In this document: positions 10,457 to 18,596 of the stretch, in pieces
Layout of the letters: the number at the start of each line of letters is the position of its first letter
Position numbering within the stretch: the first letter of the stretch is position 1
NCBI GenBank assembly: GCA_039819165.1
Contig: JBCBSM010000001.1
Coordinates: forward strand, 806,001 to 870,000
DNA from: Planctomycetota bacterium
Lineage (GTDB): Bacteria > Planctomycetota > Phycisphaerae > Phycisphaerales > UBA1924
Length of the DNA: 64,000 nucleotides
Direction of reading: 5' to 3'
Notes under the pieces: generated by a model
Told to the model about the DNA's origin: nothing
The model's input: the letters and a program-made list of their open reading frames with translations, nothing else
The model's database searches: none
Made by a program: the position numbers and the translations under genes

Positions 10457-10997
10457 CGTGCTCGGGAGGCTCTTCCGCGGCCGGACCGAGCCAGGCCGGG
10501 GCGCCGTGCCGCAGCCCGCGAGCCCGGACGCCGCCACCGACGCCGACGCGGACGCCATGGCCCGCGCCCTCGAGCTCGCCCGGGAGGCGGCGGACGCCGG
10601 TGAAGTGCCCGTCGGCGCCGTGGTGTACGAGACCGCGACCGGTCGGACCATCGCCGAGGATCGCAACCGCCGCGAGCACTCGAGCGATCCCTGCGGCCAT
10701 GCGGAGTTGCTCGCCGTGCGGGCGGCCGCATCGGCGCTGGGCGACTGGCGGCTCACCGGATGCACGGTGGTGGTCACGCTGGAGCCGTGCCCGATGTGCG
10801 CCGGGATGCTCGTGCAGGCGCGCGCGGCCCGGGTGGTCTTCGGGGCCTTCGACCCCAAGGCCGGCGCCGCGGGCAGCCTGATGAACCTGCTGGCCGACGA
10901 CCGGTTGAACCACCGGCCCGAAGTCGTCGGCGGCGTGCAAGCGGACGCGTGCGGTGCGCTGCTCCGCGACTTCTTCCGCGCGCGACGACGCGGCTAG
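10437..10997 (+). CDS. tadA: tRNA-specific adenosine deaminase-like nucleoside deaminase
   Basis: A 186-residue zinc deaminase of the cytidine/deoxycytidylate-like fold. The zinc and catalytic residues are visible: His88 and Glu90 in GHAELLAVR, and Cys118 and Cys121 in LEPCPMCAG. The following GAFDPKAGAAGS and LNHRPEVVGGV segments match TadA, which makes inosine at the wobble base of tRNA-Arg(ACG). The first 35-40 residues are a low-complexity extension; real translation may start at GTG 10458 or ATG 10557. It overlaps the end of tatC by 20 bases, and its stop overlaps the dnaA stop in a CTAG. Confidence 0.85.
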   Translation: MTTRAPDVLGRLFRGRTEPGRGAVPQPASPDAATDADADAMARALELAREAADAGEVPVGAVVYETATGRTIAEDRNRREHSSDPCGHAELLAVRAAASALGDWRLTGCTVVVTLEPCPMCAGMLVQARAARVVFGAFDPKAGAAGSLMNLLADDRLNHRPEVVGGVQADACGALLRDFFRARRRG

Positions 10998-12454
10998 TCC
11001 GGAGCCTCGTCGACGCCGAGCTGCGACTCGAGGTGGTCCAGTTCCGCGGAGAGCGCGCGGTCGGTCGCCCGCAGCGAGGTGATCTTGTTGGCGCCGTGCA
11101 TGATGGTCGTGTGGTCGCGGCCGCCGAGGTAGCCACCGATCTCCTCGAGCGAGTGGCGGGTGTGCCGCCGGGCGAGGTACATGAGCACCTGCCGCGGACG
11201 GGCGATCGAGCGGGTCTTCTTCTTGCTCTGTAGGTCGCTGAGCTTGACGGCGTAGTAGTCGACGATGAGGTCGATCACCCGCTGCATCGTCGCCGCGACG
11301 TGTGGCTTGGTCTCCGCCGGCGGCTCGATGGTGGCACGGGCCAGGTCGAGATCGATCGGCCGTTCATCGACCTTGGCGCGGACCTGCAGATTGACGATCG
11401 CGCCCTCGAGTTCGCGGATGTTGGAGTCGATGGCCGCCGCGATGTGCTCGGCCACGCCCTGGCCCAGATCCACGCCGCGGAGCCGGGCCTTGGTCTGGAC
11501 GATGGCGATCCGCGTTTCGTAGTCGGGCTGCTCGACGCCGGTGACCAGCCCCCACTTGAACCGGCTGACGAGCCGCTCCTCGAGATCGGGGATGTCCTCG
11601 GGAGGTGCGTCGGAGCTGAGCACGATCTGCTTGTTGCTCTGGTAGAGCACGTTGAAGGTGTGGAAGAATTCCTCCTGGGTGCGATCCCGCTTGGCGAGGA
11701 AGTGGACGTCGTCGATCACGAGCATGTCGATGTCGCGGAACTCGTGGCGAAACTCGGACATGCGTCCCGCTTGCACGGCCTCCATGAACTCGCTGGTGAA
11801 TTCCTCGCACGAGACGTACTCGACCACCCAGTCGGGATTCTGGTCGGCGATGCTGAGGTAGATCGCCTGGAGCAGGTGGGTCTTGCCCAGCCCAACGCCG
11901 CCGTGGATGAACAGCGGGTTGTACCGCCGTCCGGGCTCCTCGGCCACGGCGGACGCCGCCGCGTGCGCCAGCCGGTTGCCCGGTCCCATGACGAAGTTGC
12001 GGAATGTGTTGTCGGGGTTGATGGCCAGGCGGAGCGCCCCGCGGGCCCGCCTCTCGGCGGTGCGCTGGCCCATGCCGCCGCCGATCACAACGGCCCGGTC
12101 GGAGCCGTTCTGGTCCGCGGCGCTGCCGGCCGCCGCGTCGCCGGCGTGGGGTGCGGACTGGGCGTCGTCCTCGCCCGGCGCAACGAAGCGGATGTTGAGC
12201 AGGTGCCCCGACACGATGCGAAGGGCGTCGGCAAATACGCCCCGATACTCGGCGTGCAGGTGGTCCCGCTCGACGCCGCTCTGGGTGCGGACCAGAAGCA
12301 CGCCGTTGCGGATCTCCAGCGGATGCAGCGCGTCGAAGCGGGCCCGGCTCTCGGCGGGGTTGTTGGCCCGGAGGTAGTTGAGCGTCTCGCTCCAGAGCGC
12401 CGCGGCCTCTCCGCCGCTCCCGTGTTGCTCCGCCCGCCGCGCCGGTTGTGCCAT
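10994..12454 (-). CDS. dnaA: Chromosomal replication initiator DnaA
   Basis: A 486-residue DnaA. The N-terminal domain I (about 15-95) is followed by a linker with many Ala, Gly and Asp. The AAA+ core shows NTFRNFVMGPGNRLA, Walker A GGVGLGKTH (around 184-192), Walker B MLVIDDVHFLA and the sensor region ERLVSRFKWGLV. Domain IV carries the DNA-binding signature RPRQVLMYLARRHT and GGRDHTTIMHG. The chosen ATG at 12454 has no strong Shine-Dalgarno site; the frame stays open upstream, so the start is uncertain by a few codons. The gene stands alone, with no dnaN, recF or gyrB beside it and no cluster of DnaA boxes in the 252 bases upstream. Confidence 0.95.
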   Translation of the reverse strand: MAQPARRAEQHGSGGEAAALWSETLNYLRANNPAESRARFDALHPLEIRNGVLLVRTQSGVERDHLHAEYRGVFADALRIVSGHLLNIRFVAPGEDDAQSAPHAGDAAAGSAADQNGSDRAVVIGGGMGQRTAERRARGALRLAINPDNTFRNFVMGPGNRLAHAAASAVAEEPGRRYNPLFIHGGVGLGKTHLLQAIYLSIADQNPDWVVEYVSCEEFTSEFMEAVQAGRMSEFRHEFRDIDMLVIDDVHFLAKRDRTQEEFFHTFNVLYQSNKQIVLSSDAPPEDIPDLEERLVSRFKWGLVTGVEQPDYETRIAIVQTKARLRGVDLGQGVAEHIAAAIDSNIRELEGAIVNLQVRAKVDERPIDLDLARATIEPPAETKPHVAATMQRVIDLIVDYYAVKLSDLQSKKKTRSIARPRQVLMYLARRHTRHSLEEIGGYLGGRDHTTIMHGANKITSLRATDRALSAELDHLESQLGVDEAPD

Positions 12455-12706
12455 CTGGTTCTGCCCCGCACCCAACCCACGAACGCCAACCCCGCAGCGG
12501 GTCGGTTCATGCCGCCTCCGCGACGTGGCGCAGCAATACCCACAGCACGGACCATGGGGCGGTCCAGGCTGTCGCGCGCCTGCGCGGAGCGTCTCGTCGG
12601 CGGCTTGGAATCTGACCCGGCTCACAAGGTAACGCGACGCTCGCCGAGAGTCAACACGGCTCTTTCCGCATCGCGGGCGACGGCCCCCCAAGGGGCGTGG
12701 AAACGC

Positions 12707-13639
12707 CTATGCGCTGCCGCTTGCGACCGCCTCGGCGGACCGGGCCTCGGCTTCCTGCCGTTCGTAGGCCTGGCGGTTGTGGCGGTGGTCCATCAGCACG
12801 CGGATGCGGGCGGCCTGTTCGTCGCCCAGACGCTCCTGCAGCACGCGGCGGGCGTCGTTGACGTGCGTCCGGCGGGAGATGTGGCCGACCACGAACGTCT
12901 CGCAGGCCAGCAGCGGCATCCACTCGGCTAGGTCGTCCACGTGCATGTGCATGCCGATGCGGGACCGCTTGCGGTGGCCGGGCTCGAAGAACGTGCACTC
13001 GCTGATGACGACGCGCGCGCTGCGGATGTCCTCGCGCAGCAGGTGGGAGCCGGGCAAGGTATCCCCGGTATAGGCGATCAGCGGCACCTCGAAGCTGCGG
13101 GTGATTTCCTGGCCTCGCTTCTTGAGTTCGACGAGCTTCTCCTGCGGCAGCCCGACGTATTCGTCGCGGAGCTTGGTGCGTTTCTCGGCGATCACGAAGC
13201 CCACCGACGGGGCGGTGTGCTCGGTGTGGAACGCCCGGATGACGTGATTGGGCTTGATCTGCCAGGCCTGGTCGGCCTCGAGCGGCACGATCTCGTAGGG
13301 CGTCCGCTGCCGCTCGAGCGCGACGTAGCCCTCGAGCATGGACCGCAGGTCGTGCTCGATGCGGGCGTCGCAGACGACGGTGCCCGTGCCCATGCCCTGG
13401 AACTGTCGCTGCGACAGGTAATACGCCAGCCCGCCGATGTGGTCCATGTGGCCGTGGCTGAGCGCGCAGATCGGGCTGGCGAGCATCGCCCGCGGGCATG
13501 CACCCATGTCGAAGCACACGTCCAATTCGGGGATCTGGATGGCGGTGGCCTCCCCCGCGATCGAGACGCCCTGGATGCGGAAGGGCGGCGCGTAGATAAA
13601 GCCCAGCGAGGGATCACGCGGCGGCGGCTTGGGGATCAT
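12707..13639 (-). CDS. Metallo-beta-lactamase-fold hydrolase, RNase Z-like
   Basis: A 310-residue protein of the metallo-beta-lactamase fold. The dinuclear zinc motif is SHGHMDHIGG (HxHxDH). Further ligand candidates are the His in RAFHTEH, Asp in YTGDT and the late His in VVGHISRR. The layout resembles RNase Z/ElaC-type hydrolases, which process tRNA 3' ends, but the exosite arm is not obvious and an unrelated phosphodiesterase function is possible. The start at 13639 is supported by GGAG 5 bases upstream. It is divergent from the membrane protein gene at 13804; the 164-base gap shows nothing else recognisable. Confidence 0.75.
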   Translation of the reverse strand: MIPKPPPRDPSLGFIYAPPFRIQGVSIAGEATAIQIPELDVCFDMGACPRAMLASPICALSHGHMDHIGGLAYYLSQRQFQGMGTGTVVCDARIEHDLRSMLEGYVALERQRTPYEIVPLEADQAWQIKPNHVIRAFHTEHTAPSVGFVIAEKRTKLRDEYVGLPQEKLVELKKRGQEITRSFEVPLIAYTGDTLPGSHLLREDIRSARVVISECTFFEPGHRKRSRIGMHMHVDDLAEWMPLLACETFVVGHISRRTHVNDARRVLQERLGDEQAARIRVLMDHRHNRQAYERQEAEARSAEAVASGSA

Positions 13640-13803
13640 GGTGGCTCCGGCCCCGGACGGGGAGGAAGGCGGTGCGACGGCCGCTAGGCCGGCGAACGCG
13701 TGCAACGGGCCATCCGATCGTCCGCGGGGCTGGCCCGTATCGCCCCCGCATTCGCCAACGATAGGACGCGTTCGCCGGCCGGCTCCGGGCGTACGCTGGT
13801 GCC

Positions 13804-14847
13804 ATGAGCAAGGACGCGGCACCGCCGCCGCAGGAAGATCCAGGGCTGGGTGCCGCCGGGGCCGTGGACGCGGATGCCGCGGCGAAGGCCAGCAAGGCCG
13901 CCGACCGGCTGTTCACCCTCGGGCTGTCCCTGTACCTGGGAGTCATCGGGCTGGGGCTGCTGCTGCGGTCGCTCCCCGAAGCGCTGGCCGGCTGGCTTGT
14001 CGACAATCTGTACGCCAGCGAGCAGCGGCTGCTGCCCGTCGCCATCGCGGCGCTCGGGGCGATCCTGCTCGCGTTCGGCATCACGCTCTCGATCGGGCAC
14101 ACGCGGCTCATGGCGGGCGTTCGGCTGCTCCGCGAACTCGGCCCCGCTGGCGTGCTCGGGCTGCTCTGGACCGCCATGCCGCCGGTCTCCGGCACGCTGC
14201 TGGTGGTCTACATCGGGGACATCTCGGCCTTCCTCGAGCGGCAGGGACCCGCGGGCCTGGTGCTCTACGTCGTGATCTTCATCCTGAGCGCCGGGCTGGG
14301 CTGCCTGCCCACGTACGCGCAGGCCATCCTCGGCGGCTGGGCCTTTGGCACCACCGTGGGTTTCCTGGCGGCTTGGGTCGGCTTCCTGGGCGGGTCGCTG
14401 ATCGGCTTCCACGTCGCCCGCACGGTGTCCAAGCAGCGAGTGCAGCGGGTCATCGCGAGGAACGCCAAGGCGCAGGCCATCCGCGATGCGCTCATCGGCC
14501 ACGGGCTTGCGAGGACGACGCTGATCGTTGCGCTGCTGCGGCTGCCGCCCAACTCGCCCTTTGCGCTCACGAACCTGGCGATGGCATCCTCGGGCGTGCG
14601 GGCGTTGCCCTTTGCTGTGGGTACCGCGATGGGCATGGCGCCGCGGACGTTCATCGCGGTGCTGCTCGCCGCCGAGGCCGCCAAGCGGGGCGACGACATC
14701 GGCGAGGTGCTGGGCCGCGACCCGATCATGGTCGTTGCGGGGCTGGGCGTCGCCTTCGTCGCGCTGGGCATCATTGGCATGATCGCCAAGCGGGCGCTGG
14801 CGCGGGTGACCGCGGCGAGCGAAGCGCCCGCTGCGGGTCCCGCCTAG
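13804..14847 (+). CDS. TVP38/TMEM64 (VTT-domain) membrane protein
   Basis: A 347-residue integral membrane protein with about six or seven hydrophobic segments. The core (about 150-290) matches the VTT/DedA-superfamily domain: GGWAFGTTVGFLAAW with a GG-S-IGF-VAR segment behind it, then RLPPNSPFALTNLAM, the conserved second re-entrant-loop motif. Members act in lipid scrambling or undecaprenyl-phosphate and membrane homeostasis, but the exact job of bacterial TVP38 proteins is not settled. The first 35 residues are a soluble Ala-rich tail. It is monocistronic and convergent with the small membrane protein at 14891. Confidence 0.8.
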   Translation: MSKDAAPPPQEDPGLGAAGAVDADAAAKASKAADRLFTLGLSLYLGVIGLGLLLRSLPEALAGWLVDNLYASEQRLLPVAIAALGAILLAFGITLSIGHTRLMAGVRLLRELGPAGVLGLLWTAMPPVSGTLLVVYIGDISAFLERQGPAGLVLYVVIFILSAGLGCLPTYAQAILGGWAFGTTVGFLAAWVGFLGGSLIGFHVARTVSKQRVQRVIARNAKAQAIRDALIGHGLARTTLIVALLRLPPNSPFALTNLAMASSGVRALPFAVGTAMGMAPRTFIAVLLAAEAAKRGDDIGEVLGRDPIMVVAGLGVAFVALGIIGMIAKRALARVTAASEAPAAGPA

Positions 14848-14890
14848 CGCGATCGATCCGAGTTCATCCGGGATTGCACGACACGACCGC

Positions 14891-15199
14891 TCACTCGGGC
14901 GGATCGCCCCGTGGAGCCAGGAGCCCCGCCACGGCTCCGAGCGCCGTCGTGCCCATGGCGGTCACGACCTGGCTGGGCTCGGTGCCGTTCTCGGCGAGGC
15001 CCGCGAACAGCAGGGCGATGATCACCACCGCCAAGAGGCCTATTACGACGAGCCGGTAGAACACCTTGTCGTTCGAGTAGGCCGGCGCCGTGATCGCGCG
15101 GAGAGCCGACTCCGGATCGTTCTGGATCCTGCGAACGAGATCGGGGTTGCGTGCGAGTTCATCGGCGAGCGCCGACGTGCTCCGGAATCGCTTGCTCAT
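14891..15199 (-). CDS. Small two-helix membrane protein, last gene of the protease operon
   Basis: A 102-residue protein I do not recognise. Residues 1-40 are a soluble helical region (ALADELARNPDLVRRIQNDP). Two hydrophobic helices follow, near 55-73 and 80-95. Two ATG codons are adjacent; I chose the second (15199), which lies 7 bases from GGAGG. That ribosome site lies in a perfect hairpin (15206-15225). It is the third gene of an apparent operon with the protease and the 86-residue protein, so it may anchor or regulate them. Confidence 0.6.
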   Translation of the reverse strand: MSKRFRSTSALADELARNPDLVRRIQNDPESALRAITAPAYSNDKVFYRLVVIGLLAVVIIALLFAGLAENGTEPSQVVTAMGTTALGAVAGLLAPRGDPPE

Positions 15200-15205
15200 C
15201 ATCCA

Positions 15206-15225
15206 CCCTCCCGGCACCGGGAGGG
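15206..15225 (-). promoter_or_regulatory. Hairpin sequestering the ribosome site of the 14891 gene
   Basis: CCCTCCCGG and CCGGGAGGG form a perfect 9-base-pair inverted repeat with a 2-base spacer (about 4 unpaired bases in a real loop), 10 bases after the upstream stop codon. The minus-strand GGGAGG used to translate the 102-residue protein is inside one arm. It could act as an RNA structure that lowers or couples translation, or as a weak terminator; no T run follows. Confidence 0.5.
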
Positions 15226-15235
15226 CGCCGCGTGG

Positions 15236-15496
15236 TCATTGCGACTTGATCGGACCCGTCACGCGTACTCGGGTGGGGACGCCGTTGATCTCGGGCGGGA
15301 TGCGATCCCGGGCTCGCGGATCGCCCAGGAGGACGACGATCGTGGCCGCCCCCCCGCTCTCTTCGATCATGCATCCCTCGACGCCGTCGATCGCGAGCAA
15401 CCGATCGCCGTGCTCGGCGAGCACGGCGTCGGCGTGCGTTGCGCCACCCGTGGCATCATCGCGCTCGGGGTCGTACGAGACTGCACCGGACTCCAT
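15236..15496 (-). CDS. Small acidic protein between the protease and membrane genes
   Basis: An 86-residue soluble protein without signal peptide. The fold-like core is LLAIDGVEGCMIEESGG, then a hydrophobic strand (TIVVLLGD) and IPPEINGVPTRVRVTGPI. From general memory, similar short alpha/beta modules occur next to bacterial trypsin-like proteases, and here the gene lies 43 bases behind one. I infer an inhibitor, chaperone or regulatory partner of the protease. The ATG at 15496 is supported by AAGGAG 5 bases upstream. An ATG at 15568 would overlap the protease and is less likely. Confidence 0.6.
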   Translation of the reverse strand: MESGAVSYDPERDDATGGATHADAVLAEHGDRLLAIDGVEGCMIEESGGAATIVVLLGDPRARDRIPPEINGVPTRVRVTGPIKSQ

Positions 15497-15539
15497 GGCC
15501 GCTCCTTCGCGGCCGGAATGCGCTGCGCCGCCCGCTGCT

Positions 15540-16694
15540 TCAAGTATATAGCTGCACGCCCAGGCCACTCAGCACCCGCCGGATCTTGTTGCCGAACGTG
15601 ATGCCGCCTCCTCCGGCGAAGAGCAGCCCAACGGGGTTGCGACGGCGGTCCCAGTTCCAGATCAGCGAGCCCGAATCACCGCCCTGGCTGAACGGCTTGC
15701 GGCCGATGCCCCGGACGGCCATCTGGTCGGTGAACACCGCGACTCGACCGCCCCCGAAGTTCACGCGGATGGTGGCGTTGGTGCTCAGCACGCGTCCGCA
15801 GGTCAGCTGCGTGGTGCGGCCCGTCTTTCCGACCACCCGGCCAACGCGTGGATCCGCCGGTCGCGACGACACGCGGAAGAACCTGCGGCGGCCCTTGTAC
15901 ACGTAGATCAGCTCTCGCCGCACCAGCCGGGGGCTGGTCCATCCCAGTGCACAGTCGACGTAGTTCTTCTTCCCGGAAAAATCGATGGTGACCCACTTGT
16001 GGAGACGAGCGATGCAATCCCGTGGATTGCGGCCGCCGTCGTAGGGTCCGGGCTGCAGGATGGGATCGCCCACGCGGGCGTTGTTGCTGTTGGCCAGCAC
16101 GTGGTTGTTGCTCAGGATGTAGAGACGGCGGCGATCCCGCACGAGGCAGCCCAGGGTGCCCGCGCTGATGCGGACGTGCCCGACCGAGACGCCACCGGGC
16201 GCCGGGCGTATCCGGAACCGATGCGCCTCGGCATCGATCTCGCCGGTCTTGATGGGCACGATCGGAAAGCCGTCGTCCGACGCGGCTTGCACGTCCATGG
16301 CGTCGTGCAGCGTGCGCCGGATGGACTCTTCGTCGGCGTCCTCGACCGTGAAGACGCCCAGCGCACCCTCGCCCGGTGGCACGATCTCGTCCTCGAGCGG
16401 CATGGGCAGCGCCGCGGCGCCCACGACGTTGCCCGGCCCTTCGATGTCGTCGAGGGTTTGCACGCCGGCGGACGCCGACCGCTGCAAGCTTGCGGTGATG
16501 CTCTCCATCGCTCGGCGGACGGGCTCGCTGCCCGCCTCGGCTTCGGCGGACGCCTCGTCGTCGGCGTCGGAGTCGGCACCGAAGTCTTCGGGGTCGCCGC
16601 CGAGATCGGGCTCCTCGAATCCGTCTCCGCCGTCCTCTCCCGGCAGATCCTCGGGCAGTTCGAATGCGCCCCCGTCTTCTGGTATGTCCGTCAT
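15540..16694 (-). CDS. Trypsin-like serine protease without signal peptide
   Basis: A 384-residue protein with a strongly acidic N-terminal half (about 1-150, many Asp/Glu/Gly) and a chymotrypsin-fold C-terminal domain. The triad is visible: His198 in LSNNHVLA, Asp247 in YVDCALGW and Ser341 in GGDSGSL. The active-site surroundings suggest a functional protease. There is no signal peptide or membrane segment, so it is either cytoplasmic or leaves by another route. The acidic region may be a propeptide. It heads a three-gene operon with the 86- and 102-residue proteins. The upstream 181-base gap to 16876 shows no recognisable promoter. Confidence 0.8.
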   Translation of the reverse strand: MTDIPEDGGAFELPEDLPGEDGGDGFEEPDLGGDPEDFGADSDADDEASAEAEAGSEPVRRAMESITASLQRSASAGVQTLDDIEGPGNVVGAAALPMPLEDEIVPPGEGALGVFTVEDADEESIRRTLHDAMDVQAASDDGFPIVPIKTGEIDAEAHRFRIRPAPGGVSVGHVRISAGTLGCLVRDRRRLYILSNNHVLANSNNARVGDPILQPGPYDGGRNPRDCIARLHKWVTIDFSGKKNYVDCALGWTSPRLVRRELIYVYKGRRRFFRVSSRPADPRVGRVVGKTGRTTQLTCGRVLSTNATIRVNFGGGRVAVFTDQMAVRGIGRKPFSQGGDSGSLIWNWDRRRNPVGLLFAGGGGITFGNKIRRVLSGLGVQLYT

Positions 16695-16875
16695 GGCCGT
16701 GGTTCTCCCTTCTTCGTCCTGCGCGTCGCGAGCGTCGCGGCGCAGCGAGAACCTAACGGACGACGAGCCATTCGATCAATCCCCTAATCTGGTGGATGCC
16801 GGCAGAATCTCGATGGGTCGATGCCGCCGGGGCTGCATCCCGTGCAGCTGCGTCCGCAGCGGGCGCCCACGGCCC

Positions 16876-17397
16876 CTACCCGCCGGCCCGGTGCACGCCC
16901 GTGGCTCGGATCGTCAGCACATCTTGGGACGGCCGGGCCCCGACCGTGCCGGTGACGATCACCTCCTGGAGGGGCTCGAGCCCGGCCGCGATCACGTCGT
17001 CGCCGACCGGAGCGCCGCTCGCATCGACGATCTGCACCGTGGCGGCGTGCCGCATGAGTTCCTCGGGGGGGTTGCAGCAGTAGTCCCACGGCGTGGGGCA
17101 GTGGTCGTCGTCGCCGACGCACGGATTCTCGAGCGAAGCATCGATGATCTGGAACACCGGGCTTTCGGGGCTGAGGGCCTCTACCCGGCCGCCGATGATG
17201 CCCCGCACGGTGATGGTGTCTCCCTCCGTGGCCTCCGCCTTGGCCGAGATCACCGACCTTGCGTCGCCTGGCGCTGTCGCGAGCATCCACGGGACATCGG
17301 TGGAGCGCGTCGCCGAGCTCGATTCGGTAGTCGATTCGCTGCATCCGACCAGGAACAAGAACGGGATGGCGCACAACGTGATTCTCTGCATGATCAT
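16876..17397 (-). CDS. Lipoprotein, last gene of the ABC export operon
   Basis: A 173-residue predicted lipoprotein: hydrophobic start and lipobox L-V-G-C (Cys19). The mature part has an OB-fold-like beta pattern (DTITVRGIIGGRVEAL, VIVTGTVG, VLTIRATGV) and a Cys-rich loop (NPCVGDDDHCPTPWDYCCNP) that could bind metal or form disulfides. The ATG at 17397 follows AGGAG at 5 bases. It starts 18 bases after the second permease gene, so it probably belongs to the same transcript and may be an outer component or substrate sensor of that system; function is otherwise unknown. Confidence 0.7.
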   Translation of the reverse strand: MIMQRITLCAIPFLFLVGCSESTTESSSATRSTDVPWMLATAPGDARSVISAKAEATEGDTITVRGIIGGRVEALSPESPVFQIIDASLENPCVGDDDHCPTPWDYCCNPPEELMRHAATVQIVDASGAPVGDDVIAAGLEPLQEVIVTGTVGARPSQDVLTIRATGVHRAGG

Positions 17398-17415
17398 GGC
17401 AACTCCTCTCGCGAT

Positions 17416-18588
17416 TCAGCTTGCTCTGAGGGCCTCGGCGATCGGCAGACGCAGGCATCGAATGGCCGGTGGGATCGCACCGACAAACCCGAGGACCAGT
17501 CCGCCACCGACGCCCGCCAGCAGCACGGGTGGATCTAGCACAAGGGCGAACGCGCCCATCGAGAAACGAACGGCGATGCCGTCGAGCAGGGCGAGCCCGA
17601 TGGCGACGGCCAGCAGTGCGCCGCACGCCGACGCGAAGATCGATTCTTCGACCAGGCTGACGACGATCGCTCCGCGCGTGTAGCCGAGCGCCTGCAGCAT
17701 GCCGACCTCCCGCACCCGCGACGCGAACGCGGCGTACATGGTGTTGAGCCCGCCGAAGATGCCACCCAGGGCGATTAGCGCGGCGGTCACGAGCACCATG
17801 ATCCGGATCGGCGCATAGAACGAAGCGATCGACGCGTAGTACGCGGCCTCACGGATCGCCGTGATCTCGAGGTCGAGCCTGCTCTTGGCAAAGAGATCGA
17901 CGTCCGCAAAGCCCGCGTCATCGAGCGTGACGACGACGCACGAGATCGTGCTCTCGCGCCGCGTGGCGATCTGCAGGTCCGTCAGCGGGACCCAGATCTC
18001 GGCGTCCATCACCGTGTGCGGCGCCGAAAACTGTCCGACGATGGTCCACGGGCGGTCGTCGAACCACAGCGCTTGGCCGATGGCGACCCGCTCGGCGGGC
18101 ACGCCCAGGCGGGTGGCGGCGAGCGAGCCCACCATCAACTCGTCCGCACCAGAGCGGGGCATGCGACCCGCCGTGATCTCCACTTCGGGGTGCACAAGCA
18201 ACGCGACCGGCCGGACGCCACGCAGCACGGCGGGGAGGTCGGCTTCGTCCTCCGCCTCCAGCCGGAGTGGCAGGGCCGCGTGGATCTCGGACGACGCATA
18301 AACGACGCCCGCTCGCTGCTTGAGCCCACGGATGCTGGCCGCGGCGATGCCCTCGACGGCCGCATCGATCTGCGAGCGCTCCACGCCCTCCTCGGACCCG
18401 GTGCCGAGGATCATGACGTTGGCGTGCAGCGGCTCGCGCTGGGTGAGCGTGTGCTGCATTCCACGCACGAAGCCACCGGAGGCCAGCACCAGCAGGACGA
18501 CCAGCGTGGACCCGACCAGCGACGCGATCAGTCGCACCCGACCCCGACCGAGGTTGCGGAACGCGTAATGGAAGGGCAGCCGACTCAT
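17416..18588 (-). CDS. FtsX/MacB-type ABC transporter permease (second)
   Basis: A 390-residue permease: one N-terminal transmembrane helix (RLIASLVGSTLVVLLVLAS), a large periplasmic domain of about 230 residues and three C-terminal helices with the FtsX signature region (FGGLNTMYAAFASRVREVGM, then LQALGYTRGAI). This is the MacB/LolCE architecture used for exporting or extracting molecules from the periplasmic face rather than across the inner membrane. The ATG at 18588 lies 8 bases after the stop of the first permease. The two permeases are different paralogues and probably form a heterodimer with the ATPase encoded upstream. Confidence 0.85.
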   Translation of the reverse strand: MSRLPFHYAFRNLGRGRVRLIASLVGSTLVVLLVLASGGFVRGMQHTLTQREPLHANVMILGTGSEEGVERSQIDAAVEGIAAASIRGLKQRAGVVYASSEIHAALPLRLEAEDEADLPAVLRGVRPVALLVHPEVEITAGRMPRSGADELMVGSLAATRLGVPAERVAIGQALWFDDRPWTIVGQFSAPHTVMDAEIWVPLTDLQIATRRESTISCVVVTLDDAGFADVDLFAKSRLDLEITAIREAAYYASIASFYAPIRIMVLVTAALIALGGIFGGLNTMYAAFASRVREVGMLQALGYTRGAIVVSLVEESIFASACGALLAVAIGLALLDGIAVRFSMGAFALVLDPPVLLAGVGGGLVLGFVGAIPPAIRCLRLPIAEALRAS

Positions 18589-18596
18589 GGCGCACA

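Noticed and set aside
12455-12706. DnaA boxes or origin upstream of dnaA
   Set aside because: Only one poor TACCCACA-like word is present; no TTATCCACA-type cluster or AT-rich stretch is seen.
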